A stretch of DNA of 64,000 bases. Origin: Euzebyales bacterium (GTDB lineage Bacteria; Actinomycetota; Nitriliruptoria; Euzebyales; JAHELV01). The DNA lies in NCBI GenBank assembly GCA_036374135.1, contig DASUUK010000112.1:33280-97279 (forward strand). The letters are read 5' to 3'. Position numbers and translations under genes: made by a program. Positions 50,111 to 60,353 of the stretch are shown piece by piece; positions within the stretch are counted from its first letter, which is position 1, and every line of letters starts with the position of its first letter. Below the pieces are notes generated by a model. That model ran no database searches. It was not told the DNA's origin and saw only the letters and a program-made list of their open reading frames with translations.

Positions 50111-53095
50111 GTGAGTCGCACGGCCCGGCTGCTGGGCGTCAGGTCCGGCGATGTCGCCGTCACGCAGTGGCTCGTGGCCCTTTTCGCCGCGACCCAGGCG
50201 GGGCACGGGCTCGGCTCGAACACCGGTGACGCCCTGCTGTTCGTGCGCTACGGCGTCGCGTCGCTGCCACCGATGATCGCGCTGTCGGGCGTCACGGTCA
50301 TGGTCGTCACCGTCGCCTACGCCGCCGCGATGAGTCGCGTGGGCCTTCCACGGCTGCTGCCGCCGGTCGCCTGGGGTCTGGCGTGCGCGCTGCTGGTCGA
50401 GCGGGCCGCCGTCGCGACGGATCGCCCGGTCGTCTACGCGGCGATCTGGCTGACCGAGCAGGTGGTCGTCCTGTTGACGTTCACGATGATGTGGGGCGCG
50501 GCCGGCGAGGCGTGCGACACACGTCAGGCGAAGCGGCTGTTCCCGCTGCTGGCCAGCGCCGGCATCGCCGGAGGCTTCCTCGGCAACCTGCTCACCGGCC
50601 CGCTGGCGGCGTTGCTCGGCACGGCCAACGTGTTGATCGTGCACGCGTTGCTCCTCGTCGCGGTCGGCCTGTTGCTCCGTGCGGTCGCCCGGCGCTTCTT
50701 CACATCGCCGCGCACGTCGTCCTCCGGTGCGCTGGACGAGCTCCGCGCCGGGCTGCGGGCGACCCGCGGCTCGCGCCTGTTCCGATTGACATCCGTCGCC
50801 GCGTTCGCGCTGTCGGTGCTGTTCTTCCTGGTGGTCGTTCCCTTCGCCGAGGTCGTCACCGACAGCTTCGGCAGCGACGCGCAGGTTGCGGGGTTCCTGG
50901 GCTACTTCTCGGCGCTCGCCACCGCGGCGTCCCTGCTGGTATCGCTGCTGCTGACCAACCGGTTGCTGCGCGTTGTGGGCGTCGTCGGCGCCGTGCTCGT
51001 CGTGCCGGTGCTGTACGGCATCGGGTTCGCGTTGTGGGCCGTCTCGTTCACGCTGGTGACCGCAGCGCTGGTGCGCGCCATGCAGTGGGTGGCGGTGAAC
51101 GCCATCGGCGGCACAGCGTGGCAGGGGTTGTTCAACGTCGTGCGGCCACCAGTCCGCGGGCAGGTGATGGCCTTCGTGACGGCGGTGCCCACCCAGCTCG
51201 GCGTCACCGCGTCGGGGGTGGCGTTGACGCTGGGCATCGCCGACCTGCCGATCCAATGGCTGTCGCTCATCGGCGCGCTGACGGCCATCGCTACGACCGT
51301 CGTGGCCGTCCGCATGCGGCCCGCCTACGTCACTGACCTGCTCGCGGCGCTCCGCAGAGGCATCGTTGACGTGTTCGACGTCGCCGCACGTAGTCCCGCT
51401 CCGCCCGTGCCGGGTCGGGACGCCCGGCTCGCGCTGCGCGCGGCTGTGTCCGACGACCAGGTCGCCCGTCGGCGCAGAGCGGTGCAGCTGGTCGGGATCC
51501 TCGACGACCCACCCGTTGAGCTGCTGCTGCACGCGGCGACCGATGAAGACCCACAGGTGCGGGCGACCGCGGTGGCGCTGCTCGGCGACATCGACGATCC
51601 GCAGGCGGTTGAGGCCACGACCGCGGCGTTCACCGACGACGACGCCCGGGTGCGGCGCGCCGCGGTGGGGGCGGTCCGCCATGGGCCGCACGGCGGCGGG
51701 GTGATCTCGGCTGCGCTGTGCGACCCGGACCCGCTCGTGCGCGCGGCGGCCGCCGCGGCCGAGCGTGGCGACGCCGGTCTGCAGGTGATCGCCGAGCTGC
51801 TCGGATCCCCGGACGAGCAGCACCTCGTCGCGGCCCTGGACGTTGCGACCGCGTGGCCGGACGCGGCGGCGCTGCCCGCGATCGACGACCTGACGGCCGA
51901 CAGTCGGCCATCGGTCCGGTTGCCGGCGGCGACGGCGCTGGCCGCGCGCGGCGTCGGAGCGCTCGCCACGATCCTGCCGCTGCTCGGCGACGACGACCCG
52001 CGTGTCCGCGAGGGCGTGGCCGACCTGCTGCGTGGACACCGCTCATGCACCGCCGAGCTGCTCACGATCCTGCGGGACGGATCAGCTGCGGCGCAGGCCG
52101 CAGCGGTCCGCGCGTTGCGGGGCGAGCCGGCCGCTCACGGGGCCATCGTCCAGTGGGCGATCCAGCGTGCGGAGCGGGCGGAGGCGATCCGCGGCTACCG
52201 GGCGGAGCTGCCATCGATCATCACCACGCCGGCGCCGAGCCGTGACTATCTCGACCGCGTGCTGGAGCTGCGCGCATGGCAGGCACTGCGCGGCGTGCTG
52301 CTCGCCCTGGAGAGCCTGGCGGGCGGCACCACGGCGCACCTGCTCACGCGTGGCGTGCGCGCCGGGGATCCGCAGGTACGGGCGCAGGCGATCGAAGCGA
52401 TCGACAGCCTGGGCGACCGACCGCTCACACGGCATGTCCTCCCGCTCCTCGAGGACGACCCCGATCCCGTGTCGCCCGCCGGAAACGTGCTGACCTGGGA
52501 CATCCTCGACGATCCCGACGTCTGGCTGCGCGCGCTCGCGGTGCGTGCCGCCGTCGACCACGTCGACGCGTTACGGTCCCTGGTGTCCGAACACGCGCGG
52601 CGCGACGGCGCTGCTCTGGTCGCCGATGCGCTGCGCGGTGACGAGGAGGTTGTCGTGACGCAGCACGACCGCTCCCGCGGCCTGATCGACACGATCCTGG
52701 CGCTGCAGCAGGTGCCGATGTTCTCAGACCTGCCTCCCGAGGACCTGCAGCACGTCGCCGGGCACTGCGCCGAACGTGTCTACGGGCCGGACGAGACCAT
52801 CTACCACCAGGGCGACACCGGTGACGAGATGTTCATCCTCACCGACGGCCGGGTGCGCATCAGCCGCCAAGACGATGGCACCCGCACCCTCGTGCGCACC
52901 TACGGTCCGGGCGACCACGTGGGTGAGTTGTCACTGCTCCGCGGACGTCCGCGCGTCGCCGACGTGATCGCCGACAGCGACGGCGCGGAGGGTCTGGCCC
53001 TGGATGCGGACGCGTTCCGCGCGATCATCGAGGGTCGTCCGGAAGTGGCGATCGCCATGCTGGCGACATTGGCCGAGCGGCTCGGAACCGCTTGA
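50111..53095 (+). CDS. Membrane transporter-like protein with HEAT repeats and cNMP-binding domain
   Basis: The 994-residue protein has three parts. Residues about 1-420 form 12 or so transmembrane helices resembling MFS or ATP/ADP-translocase-like carriers (LFPLLASAGIAGGFLGNLLT). Residues about 435-860 are HEAT-type repeats such as DEDPQVRATAVALLGDIDDP. Residues about 863-985 are a cyclic-nucleotide-binding domain with IYHQGDTGDEMFILTDGRVR and the phosphate cassette VGELSLLRGRPRVADV. GTG 50111 opens it, 46 bases after the cyclase gene. It is likely the receptor for the cyclase product and may gate transport; the transported molecule is unknown. Confidence 0.82.
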   Translation: MSRTARLLGVRSGDVAVTQWLVALFAATQAGHGLGSNTGDALLFVRYGVASLPPMIALSGVTVMVVTVAYAAAMSRVGLPRLLPPVAWGLACALLVERAAVATDRPVVYAAIWLTEQVVVLLTFTMMWGAAGEACDTRQAKRLFPLLASAGIAGGFLGNLLTGPLAALLGTANVLIVHALLLVAVGLLLRAVARRFFTSPRTSSSGALDELRAGLRATRGSRLFRLTSVAAFALSVLFFLVVVPFAEVVTDSFGSDAQVAGFLGYFSALATAASLLVSLLLTNRLLRVVGVVGAVLVVPVLYGIGFALWAVSFTLVTAALVRAMQWVAVNAIGGTAWQGLFNVVRPPVRGQVMAFVTAVPTQLGVTASGVALTLGIADLPIQWLSLIGALTAIATTVVAVRMRPAYVTDLLAALRRGIVDVFDVAARSPAPPVPGRDARLALRAAVSDDQVARRRRAVQLVGILDDPPVELLLHAATDEDPQVRATAVALLGDIDDPQAVEATTAAFTDDDARVRRAAVGAVRHGPHGGGVISAALCDPDPLVRAAAAAAERGDAGLQVIAELLGSPDEQHLVAALDVATAWPDAAALPAIDDLTADSRPSVRLPAATALAARGVGALATILPLLGDDDPRVREGVADLLRGHRSCTAELLTILRDGSAAAQAAAVRALRGEPAAHGAIVQWAIQRAERAEAIRGYRAELPSIITTPAPSRDYLDRVLELRAWQALRGVLLALESLAGGTTAHLLTRGVRAGDPQVRAQAIEAIDSLGDRPLTRHVLPLLEDDPDPVSPAGNVLTWDILDDPDVWLRALAVRAAVDHVDALRSLVSEHARRDGAALVADALRGDEEVVVTQHDRSRGLIDTILALQQVPMFSDLPPEDLQHVAGHCAERVYGPDETIYHQGDTGDEMFILTDGRVRISRQDDGTRTLVRTYGPGDHVGELSLLRGRPRVADVIADSDGAEGLALDADAFRAIIEGRPEVAIAMLATLAERLGTA

Positions 53096-53117
53096 TCCGC
53101 CCGGCCACGTCCGCAAC

Positions 53118-55685
53118 TCAGGTCGCGTCGCCTGCCGCGGCCTCGGCGTGACGTCGGACACCGGCGTCGAAGACGGCGAGGACATCGCTGTGCGCATCGC
53201 TCTCGAAGGCCGCATCGCCGCTGTCAGTGGGCAACGCGGCACGGATCGCCTGGACGGTTGGCTCGACCAGATCGGCCGCCGCGGTCCACTCGGGGATGGC
53301 CAGCCGGCGTCGTGCCCCGCGGGCGGCACCGATCAGCCGTGCGGCCTCCTCGAGATCACCGCGTGCTTCCGCCATCACGGCCATGACCTCGAGGCAGTAG
53401 GTCGCGGCGGTCACCGACCGGTCGACCAGCACGATGCCGGCGGCCTCGTCGAGCCGGTCGCGCGCCGCGTCCAGCCGGCCGTCGAGGGCGTCGACCAGCG
53501 CAAGGCCGTGCAGCGCCTGCGCGATCAACGGCCGGTTGTCGATGCGGCGTGCGCGGTCGAGCGACCGCTCCAGGTGCGCCGATCCTGCATCGCACTGCCC
53601 TGTCCCGGCCCGGACGACGCCCAGCACGGCCTCGACGATCGCCACGCCCCAGTCGTGGTCGATCGCGGCGTACCGCGCTGACGAGGTCTTCAGCGCCTGC
53701 ACGGCCCCCACGACGTCACCGGCCTGCCAGCAGTGCAGGCCGAGGTAGAGGCAGCTGACCGCCGCTTCGAGGTCGAGCCCGTCGTCGTCGAAGACCTGCG
53801 CCGCCCGACCGAGCACATCCGCGAGATCCTCGCCTGCGGGCGGTTCGCCCACGACCACCAGGGCGACGTCGAGCAGCGCCCGCCCCGTGGGATCGAGGTC
53901 GGCGCGATGCCCGGCAATGGTCCGCATCCACTGCCGCGGTTCGTCGATCGCGTCACGGATGTAGTAGTAGACGAGGGTGTCCCAGACGAGCCGCAGGACG
54001 ACCGTGATCTGCCCCAGTTCGAGGCCCGTCGCGATGGCCGCGCGCATGTTGGCACGCTCTGCGTCGAACCGCGCCGCCCACCGGCGTTGGCCGGGTCCGC
54101 ACAGGTACGGCTGTGCTTCACGCCCCAGCCGGCTGATGTGGTCGAGGTGGCGGCGGCGCATGCGCGCGCCCTCGCCGCTCGCGTCGAGCCGTTCGCACGC
54201 GTAGGCGCGCACGGGTTCGAGCATGAGGAACCGCGGATCGTCGCCGACCGTCTGATCGCCCTGGATGACCAGGCTCTTGTCCAGCAGGCCCGCGAGCGCG
54301 TCGAGCACGTGGCCGTCCTCCGTCGCGCAGACGCGCTCGATGGCGTCCAGCGTAGCCCCGCCCTGGAAGACACTGATGCGCGCGAACAACGCCTGCTCGC
54401 GCTGATCGAGCAGGTCATGGCTCCAGTCCAACGTTGCGCGGATCGTCCGCTGGCGGTTGGGCAGGTCACCACCGGGGGTCGACAGGTCCAGGGCCGTGCC
54501 GAGGCGATCGAGCACGGACTGCGGCGACAGGAGGCGCAGTCGCGCGGCGATCAGCTCGATCGCCAGTGGGAGGCCCCCCACCCGACGGCACAGCTCGGCG
54601 ATCACCTCGGCGTTGTCCGGGCCGAGCGCGAAGGGGCGGCTCAGGGCGCGCGCCCGGTCGACGAACAGCCGTACCGCCGCCGATCGGCCGACCGCGTCGA
54701 CGGCGTCCCCGGGGTCGGGCACGTCGAGCGGCGCGATCGTGATCTCCCGCTCGCCCCGGATCCGTAGAGCCTGCCGGCTCGTCAGCAGCATCTGGACGCG
54801 CGGCGCGCGCTGCAGGAGCTGCGCCAGATCGTCGCCCACGTCGATGACCTGCTCGAGGTTGTCGAGCACGAGCAACACCGGCGCGTCGCCGAAGTGGGCG
54901 ACGAGCGCGTCGACCGGACCGCGCGTGGTCGTACCGCGGACACCCAACTGGTCGGCGATCGTGGACATCACCAGCGACGACGCTGCGACCTGCGCCAGTC
55001 CGACGAAGTGCACGGGCTGACCGTCACCGCGCGCCGCCAGGCCGTGTGCCGCTTCGAGCGCGACGCGTGTCTTCCCGACGCCGCCGGGACCCGTGATGGT
55101 GAGCAGTCGTGCACCGCCATCGAGCAGCCTGGTGACCTCGGCGACGACCTCGTCCCGCCCGATCGTCGGCGTCAGCGGGATGGGCACCGGCGCGCGCGGT
55201 AGCGCCTCGGTGACCCGGTCGGTCGCGAACCGTTCGCTGAGCAGCACGGCGAGATCGCGGGAGACCAGCTCCTCCAACTCGTCAGGACCACTGAAGTGAC
55301 GGTACGAGGTCCGGTCGCTGTCCCGGATGTCGTCGAGCAGCGCGATCAGCCGCTCCTCGCGGTCGGACGCAGGCTCCTTGAGGTAGACGAGCTGCGGCAA
55401 TCCGCCTGCGAGCCGGTACTCGTCCTCGAGACCTGAGAGCGTCTCGCCCGGCGCCACCCAGCCATAGCGCTGCCAGTAGACGCCGACGAAGATGTCGCTC
55501 TGGGCCAGGTACGCGCGGTACAGCTCGCGCGGTGGGTGCGGCCGGGCACCCAGCTCGAACATCACCGGCGACAGCCGGAGCCGTTCGACCGCGCGGCGCA
55601 CCGCGGCCCGTTCCGCTGCGAGTTCACCGAGCGTCGACGAGACGAAGACCCGCAGACGCTGATCAGGCGTTCGAATCATCGCCAC
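53118..55685 (-). CDS. DUF4062-NB-ARC-TPR STAND protein
   Basis: This 855-residue protein has a DUF4062 domain first (about 10-165, RVFVSSTLGELAAERAAVRR and SDIFVGVYWQRYGW), then an NB-ARC NTPase (about 175-500) with Walker A ITGPGGVGKTRVALEAA and Walker B VLLVLDNLEQV, winged-helix LDWSHDLLDQREQALFARIS, and TPR-like helices (about 560-840) with alanine-rich pairs. STAND proteins oligomerise when their sensor repeats bind a trigger and so switch on the N-terminal effector. Many act in phage defence or in transcription control. The ligand and effector activity here are unknown. It converges with the cNMP-binding gene. Confidence 0.85.
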   Translation of the reverse strand: MAMIRTPDQRLRVFVSSTLGELAAERAAVRRAVERLRLSPVMFELGARPHPPRELYRAYLAQSDIFVGVYWQRYGWVAPGETLSGLEDEYRLAGGLPQLVYLKEPASDREERLIALLDDIRDSDRTSYRHFSGPDELEELVSRDLAVLLSERFATDRVTEALPRAPVPIPLTPTIGRDEVVAEVTRLLDGGARLLTITGPGGVGKTRVALEAAHGLAARGDGQPVHFVGLAQVAASSLVMSTIADQLGVRGTTTRGPVDALVAHFGDAPVLLVLDNLEQVIDVGDDLAQLLQRAPRVQMLLTSRQALRIRGEREITIAPLDVPDPGDAVDAVGRSAAVRLFVDRARALSRPFALGPDNAEVIAELCRRVGGLPLAIELIAARLRLLSPQSVLDRLGTALDLSTPGGDLPNRQRTIRATLDWSHDLLDQREQALFARISVFQGGATLDAIERVCATEDGHVLDALAGLLDKSLVIQGDQTVGDDPRFLMLEPVRAYACERLDASGEGARMRRRHLDHISRLGREAQPYLCGPGQRRWAARFDAERANMRAAIATGLELGQITVVLRLVWDTLVYYYIRDAIDEPRQWMRTIAGHRADLDPTGRALLDVALVVVGEPPAGEDLADVLGRAAQVFDDDGLDLEAAVSCLYLGLHCWQAGDVVGAVQALKTSSARYAAIDHDWGVAIVEAVLGVVRAGTGQCDAGSAHLERSLDRARRIDNRPLIAQALHGLALVDALDGRLDAARDRLDEAAGIVLVDRSVTAATYCLEVMAVMAEARGDLEEAARLIGAARGARRRLAIPEWTAAADLVEPTVQAIRAALPTDSGDAAFESDAHSDVLAVFDAGVRRHAEAAAGDAT

Positions 55686-55951
55686 ACCTCACCCGTCCGG
55701 ACGCCTAGGGTCGACGCCCAGGCGTCGGGATGCAAGTGCGCGGTGCGATGCGATGACCGCAGCGGGGTTGCAGCGGGGTCGCGGCGGGTGGCCTCACCGC
55801 CGCCAGGCGGTGGACGGCCCGCGACACCGTCTGCCACACTCCGGTCGGGACGCGGTGTCCGGTGTGCCGACCCACGGTCTGAAGGTGTGCCGATCGCCGA
55901 GGTGGCGCCGCGCCCGCGACGACCCGCTGCCGAGCGGTCCCGGAGGTGCCG

Positions 55952-57379
55952 ATGAGTGACAGCGCGAACGGGATCGGCGGCCACGTGGTCCTCGAGATGG
56001 CCGACAGCACGCCGTACGCGTCGGTCCGCGGCCGCCCGATCCCACGGGAGCAGCGGCGGGCACTGGGAAAGGCCCTGCGCCGGGAGGCGCCACGCTCGTC
56101 GCTCGCGGACTGGTCGGCGCCGCCCGACCGTAGGGATCCCGTCGACCTGATCGACGAGAACCACAAGGGCCGCATCGACTGGCTGGTCCCCGTGCGGGTC
56201 GGGCGCATGACCGCGTCGCCGTACGGGTTCCTGCGCGGCACAGCGATCGTGATGGCCCACGACTTCGCGCACCTGCCGGCGACGGGCATCACGCCGGTCA
56301 TCGGCGGGGACGCCCACTTCGGCAACTTCGGTTTCTACGCCTCGCCCGAGCAGCAGCTCGTGCTCGACATGAACGACTTCGACGAGGCCCACCCCGGGAG
56401 CTGGGAGTGGGATCTGCGCCGACTGGTCGCCAGCATCTGGGTCGCCGGGCGTGGGAACGGTGACGACGAGGACCAGTGCGCCGAGGCGGTCACCGCGTGC
56501 AGCGCCGCGTACCGCGAGCACATGTGGCAGCTGTACGAGCAGCCGTTGCTGACCCGTTCGTTCCAACGGCTCGACCGTGACCAGCTCACCGAGCTCGCCG
56601 ACACCAAGGCGTTGCGCAAGCGCATCACCAAGGCTGCCAAGCGGGCGCGCAGCCGCACCAGCGACCGCGCGCTGCCGCGGTTCACCGAGGATCAAGGTCA
56701 CCGTCGCCGGATCGTCGAGGAGCCACCGCTGATCACGCGGCTGTCGGACCTCGAGCGTGAGGACCTGGGTGAGGCGCTCGACCGCTACCTGCTGACCCTC
56801 GCGCCGCACTGGCGACGACTGGTCGGCGGCTACACGCTGGTCGACGTGGCGCACAAGGTCGTGGGCGTGGGCAGCGTCGGGCTGCGCGCCTACGTCGCGC
56901 TGCTGGAGGGCTCCAGCCCCGACGACGTCATCTTCCTTCAGCTCAAGCAGGCGCGCCGGTCGGTCATCGCGCGGTTCGTCCACGGCGACCGTGCCTGGCA
57001 CGACCACCAGGGGCAGCGGGTCGTCGAGTACCAGCAGGCGTTGCAGACGGTCAGCGATCCGCTGCTCGGATGGACGACGGTCGACGGGCGGCAGTTCTAC
57101 GTGCGGCAGTTCCGCAACATGAAGGGCCGGATCCGCATCGACGAGATCAAGCCGCAGGCGATGGCCGACTACGCCGCGATCTGCGGGCGCCTGCTCGCCA
57201 AGGGTCACGCGCGCACCAGCGGCGCGTCGATGATCGTCGGCTACCTCGGCAGGTCCCACAAGGTCGACGCGGCGCTGTGCACCTTCGCCTGCGCCTACGC
57301 CGACCAGACCGAGCGCGACCACGAAGCGCTGGTCAAAGCGGTGGCCGCGGGGCGGCTGGTGGCCGAGCGCGGCATGTGA
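55952..57379 (+). CDS. DUF2252 protein
   Basis: The 475-residue protein matches DUF2252: MTASPYGFLRGTAIVMAHDF, VIGGDAHFGNFGFYASPEQQ, LDMNDFDEAHPGSWEWDLRR and SGASMIVGYLGRSHKVDAAL. The family has a kinase-like arrangement, but its chemistry is not established. GGAGG 5 bases before ATG 55952 decides that start over GTG 55946. The upstream 266 bases (55686-55951) separate it from the divergent STAND gene and show no gene. Confidence 0.83.
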   Translation: MSDSANGIGGHVVLEMADSTPYASVRGRPIPREQRRALGKALRREAPRSSLADWSAPPDRRDPVDLIDENHKGRIDWLVPVRVGRMTASPYGFLRGTAIVMAHDFAHLPATGITPVIGGDAHFGNFGFYASPEQQLVLDMNDFDEAHPGSWEWDLRRLVASIWVAGRGNGDDEDQCAEAVTACSAAYREHMWQLYEQPLLTRSFQRLDRDQLTELADTKALRKRITKAAKRARSRTSDRALPRFTEDQGHRRRIVEEPPLITRLSDLEREDLGEALDRYLLTLAPHWRRLVGGYTLVDVAHKVVGVGSVGLRAYVALLEGSSPDDVIFLQLKQARRSVIARFVHGDRAWHDHQGQRVVEYQQALQTVSDPLLGWTTVDGRQFYVRQFRNMKGRIRIDEIKPQAMADYAAICGRLLAKGHARTSGASMIVGYLGRSHKVDAALCTFACAYADQTERDHEALVKAVAAGRLVAERGM

Positions 57380-57481
57380 CGGTCCCTGCCCGTCGAGGAG
57401 CCCGACCCGCGCGCCGGAGATCGACGCCCGGGTCGGACGTCGGCATCCGGTCCGATGCGTGGCGGTCCGACGTCGGGTCGG

Positions 57482-58702
57482 TCACGCCCCGCGGTGCAGG
57501 CGGTCCGCCGCGCGCAGCAACGGCAGCGTGAACGTGACGAGCACGGTGGTGACGACCGGCACGACGACGCCGGCCCCGATGCCGTCAACGAGCACCCCGG
57601 TCAGCGCGGTGAGACCGACCGCGCCGACGTTGAACGCCAACAGCTGCCAACCGGCGATGCGCTCCGCACCGGCGGCACCGACGCGGGCGGAGGTCTTCGC
57701 GAACAGCGTCGGCACGACCGGCGCCAACGCCACACCCATGATCCCGAACGCCAGGACGGCGACCGGGTCCGGCAGGGCCGGAAGCACCGCGAGCGTGCTC
57801 AGGACGGCCGCGGCAACGACGCCGGACGACGCCAGTCCCCACCGCTCGATGAGCGCCGCGATGCGCGGTCGCGACATGACCAGTCGCACCGCCGTGCTGC
57901 CGCCCCAGAAGGCCGAAACCGCCAGTGCTGCGGCAGCGGCCGTCACGCCGCGGGCCTCGGTCAGCCAGGCGTACGACCACTGGCCGAGGGTGACCTCGAC
58001 GGCGACGGCGGCCACGAAGACGCCCACCGACACCGCCACGCGCCGGCGCGGCGGCGACGCCTGTCGGGGCACGACGCGCGACTGCCCACCCGCCGGAGCC
58101 GGCCACGATGTACGCGCCTGAACCGCGACGGCCATCGCGGCGATCGTAGCGACCACCGCCGCACCCAGCGCCGACCGCCATCCGGGCAGCGTGGCGACGA
58201 CCAGCGGTCCGACGGATGCGCCGACGCCGAACATGCCGTGCACCAGCCCGGCGTCGGCGACGTCACCCCGCGTGCTGAGGTACAGGGCGACCAGCGAGTC
58301 GACGACGCCGCCCGTGAACGCGAGCGCAACCGTCGCGGCGAGGAACAGCGACCATGTCGGCGCCAGTGCCAGCGCCGCGCCGGAGGCGGCGAGACCCACC
58401 AGTCCAGCGACGAAGGCTCGTCCCATGCCCACCCGCCGCGCGATGGGGCGACCGCTCGTCGCTGTGAGCAGGCGCACCAGTCCATAGGTCGACGTGACGA
58501 CCCCGAGCGAGCCGAGCGACCGGCCGAGCTCGAGCCGCGCGTCGGGCCACACCACGCCCAGCATCCCGAGCGGCAACGCGATGGCCAGGAACGTCGCCGC
58601 CGCCGCGAGCGTCGCAGGCCGCGCGACGTGGGGGACGCGACGCGGACGCCGGAGCGACGGCTCGACGAGAGGGGTGGCGACAGGGGCGGCGGTCGTGGAC
58701 AT
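57482..58702 (-). CDS. MFS transporter
   Basis: This 406-residue protein has 12 transmembrane helices in two halves, with a central basic loop at about 200-225 and MFS-type sequence TSGRPIARRVGMGRAFVAGL between helices 2 and 3. It resembles FucP/YfkF-like and drug-export members in overall pattern, but no substrate can be named. The ATG at 58702 is clear. It is flanked by the convergent DUF2252 gene and by a two-component system on the same strand, which is not obviously linked. Confidence 0.83.
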   Translation of the reverse strand: MSTTAAPVATPLVEPSLRRPRRVPHVARPATLAAAATFLAIALPLGMLGVVWPDARLELGRSLGSLGVVTSTYGLVRLLTATSGRPIARRVGMGRAFVAGLVGLAASGAALALAPTWSLFLAATVALAFTGGVVDSLVALYLSTRGDVADAGLVHGMFGVGASVGPLVVATLPGWRSALGAAVVATIAAMAVAVQARTSWPAPAGGQSRVVPRQASPPRRRVAVSVGVFVAAVAVEVTLGQWSYAWLTEARGVTAAAAALAVSAFWGGSTAVRLVMSRPRIAALIERWGLASSGVVAAAVLSTLAVLPALPDPVAVLAFGIMGVALAPVVPTLFAKTSARVGAAGAERIAGWQLLAFNVGAVGLTALTGVLVDGIGAGVVVPVVTTVLVTFTLPLLRAADRLHRGA

Positions 58703-58913
58703 GGCGGCGCTCCGACAGGGGCTACGGTACGCCGGACGGGTGGCCGGCTGCTCCGCAGTGTCGTGCGCCGCAGATGGCGGCCCATCCGTGGCGGCTGCCC
58801 ATGTCGGGGCGAGCGGATCACCCAGATCTCAGTAGCGGTCGAGCTGCACCCACGCGCGGAGACCTCCGTGCACGCCCCTGCGGTCGGCCCCGGGTTGGCT
58901 GTGACCGCCGACG

Positions 58914-60353
58914 TCAATCGATGCGCCCGGGCGTCTCGGGGACCGGCAGTGGCAGACGCAGCCGGAACCGGGAACCGTGCCCGGGCGACGACTCGACCTC
59001 TGCCGTGCCGCCGTGCGCCTCCGCGATGCCGGCCACGATCGCCAGGCCCAGTCCGGACCCGCCGCTCGTGCGCGCACGAGCCGGATCCGCACGGTAGAAC
59101 CGCTCAAAGACGCGTCCCGCGACCTCGGCGGACATGCCGGGGCCGTCGTCGACGACCTCGGCCACCGCCGAGGATCCATCGCGCCGTACGGCGACGTCGA
59201 TCGTCGCGTCCGGTGGCGTGTGCGTGCACGCATTCGTCAGCAGGTTCGCCAGCGCCTGCTGTAGTCGGGCCTCGTCACCGACGACCTGGACCGGGTCAGC
59301 GGTGCAGCTGATCGACCGCGACGGATGCGCGGCCGAGGCGTCGCGGACCGCGTCCAGGGCCAACCGGTCGAGCCGCACCGTGCGGTGCCGCAGGGGACGG
59401 CCCTCGTCGAGCTTGGCCAGCAGCAGCAGGTCGTCGACCAGGTCGCTCATGCGCGCCGCCTCCTGTTCGACGCGGCGCATGGCGTCGTCGATCGCGTCGT
59501 CCTCCGCGAGGGCGCCCGCGCGGTACAGCTCCGCATACCCACGCACCGAGGTCAACGGCGTCCGCAGCTCGTGTGATGCGTCGGCGACGAACCGCCGCAG
59601 ACGATCTTCGGATGCGGCCCGCTCGGCGAACGCGTGCTCGATCCGGCCGAGCATCGTGTTGAGCGCGTCGCCGAGTCGCCCAGCCTCGGTCCGCGGATCC
59701 ATGGCGGGCACCCGCTCGGACAACGCGCCGTCGGCGATCGCCTCGGCCGTGGTCGTCATCGTCGCCAACGGCCGCACGCCGTGGCGCAGCAACCACCACG
59801 CCACCACCACGAGCGTCACCAGCACCGCGACCGTCGCCACCGCCAGCACCACGACCATCCGTGCGTACGTCGAGTCGACCTCGCGCAGCGGGCCGCCAAT
59901 GACGACGATCGGCTCCCCCCGGCCGGTGGCGTCAACCGCCACCAGGCGCCAGCCGTCCCCGTCGGCGGACTCGGCGTCGAACGGCACGACGTCGTCGCCG
60001 GGTGACGCCGCCTCCGCCACCGCGTCGGGCGCCGGCTCGGGCAGTGCCTGCGCCGACAGCGGATCGCCGAGCACCTCGACGATGGTGCCGTCGGCGGCCG
60101 CGAGCCCGATGTAGTACTCGCTCAAGGCCGGGTTGCCCGACCGCGGCGGAGCGATGCGGCGCGGGCCGCGTCGCCCGTCGGCGCCGGGCCGCCCGGGTGA
60201 CGGGTCCGCGATGCGTTCCGCGGCCACGGTCAACTGCCGGTCGAGCCGGTCCAGCAGGAACGAACGGAACGTGGACGCGAGCGCGACGTCGGCGACGAAC
60301 AGCACGACCGCGACCGCGGCGCACGCCAGCAGCAGCCGCCGCCGCAGCGACAC
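58914..60353 (-). CDS. Sensor histidine kinase
   Basis: The 479-residue kinase has an N-terminal helix (about 8-27), an extracytoplasmic sensor (28-165), a second helix (166-190), a HAMP linker (191-245), a HisKA domain with ASHELRTPLTSVRGYAEL (phosphorylated His261) and a HATPase domain with ALANLLTNACTHTPPDAT, VDDGPGMS and SGGSGLGLAIV. The GTG at 60353 lies next to the stop of the response regulator gene. It forms the sensor of the two-component system. The sensed signal is unknown. Confidence 0.92.
   Translation of the reverse strand: MSLRRRLLLACAAVAVVLFVADVALASTFRSFLLDRLDRQLTVAAERIADPSPGRPGADGRRGPRRIAPPRSGNPALSEYYIGLAAADGTIVEVLGDPLSAQALPEPAPDAVAEAASPGDDVVPFDAESADGDGWRLVAVDATGRGEPIVVIGGPLREVDSTYARMVVVLAVATVAVLVTLVVVAWWLLRHGVRPLATMTTTAEAIADGALSERVPAMDPRTEAGRLGDALNTMLGRIEHAFAERAASEDRLRRFVADASHELRTPLTSVRGYAELYRAGALAEDDAIDDAMRRVEQEAARMSDLVDDLLLLAKLDEGRPLRHRTVRLDRLALDAVRDASAAHPSRSISCTADPVQVVGDEARLQQALANLLTNACTHTPPDATIDVAVRRDGSSAVAEVVDDGPGMSAEVAGRVFERFYRADPARARTSGGSGLGLAIVAGIAEAHGGTAEVESSPGHGSRFRLRLPLPVPETPGRID

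Noticed and set aside
49943..52039. 698-codon minus-strand open frame opposite the cNMP-binding protein gene
   Set aside because: Gln/Arg-rich antisense of a protein with clear membrane, HEAT and cNMP domains.
57455..59311. 618-codon plus-strand open frame opposite the MFS gene
   Set aside because: Antisense of an MFS transporter, Arg/Asp-rich and without protein features.
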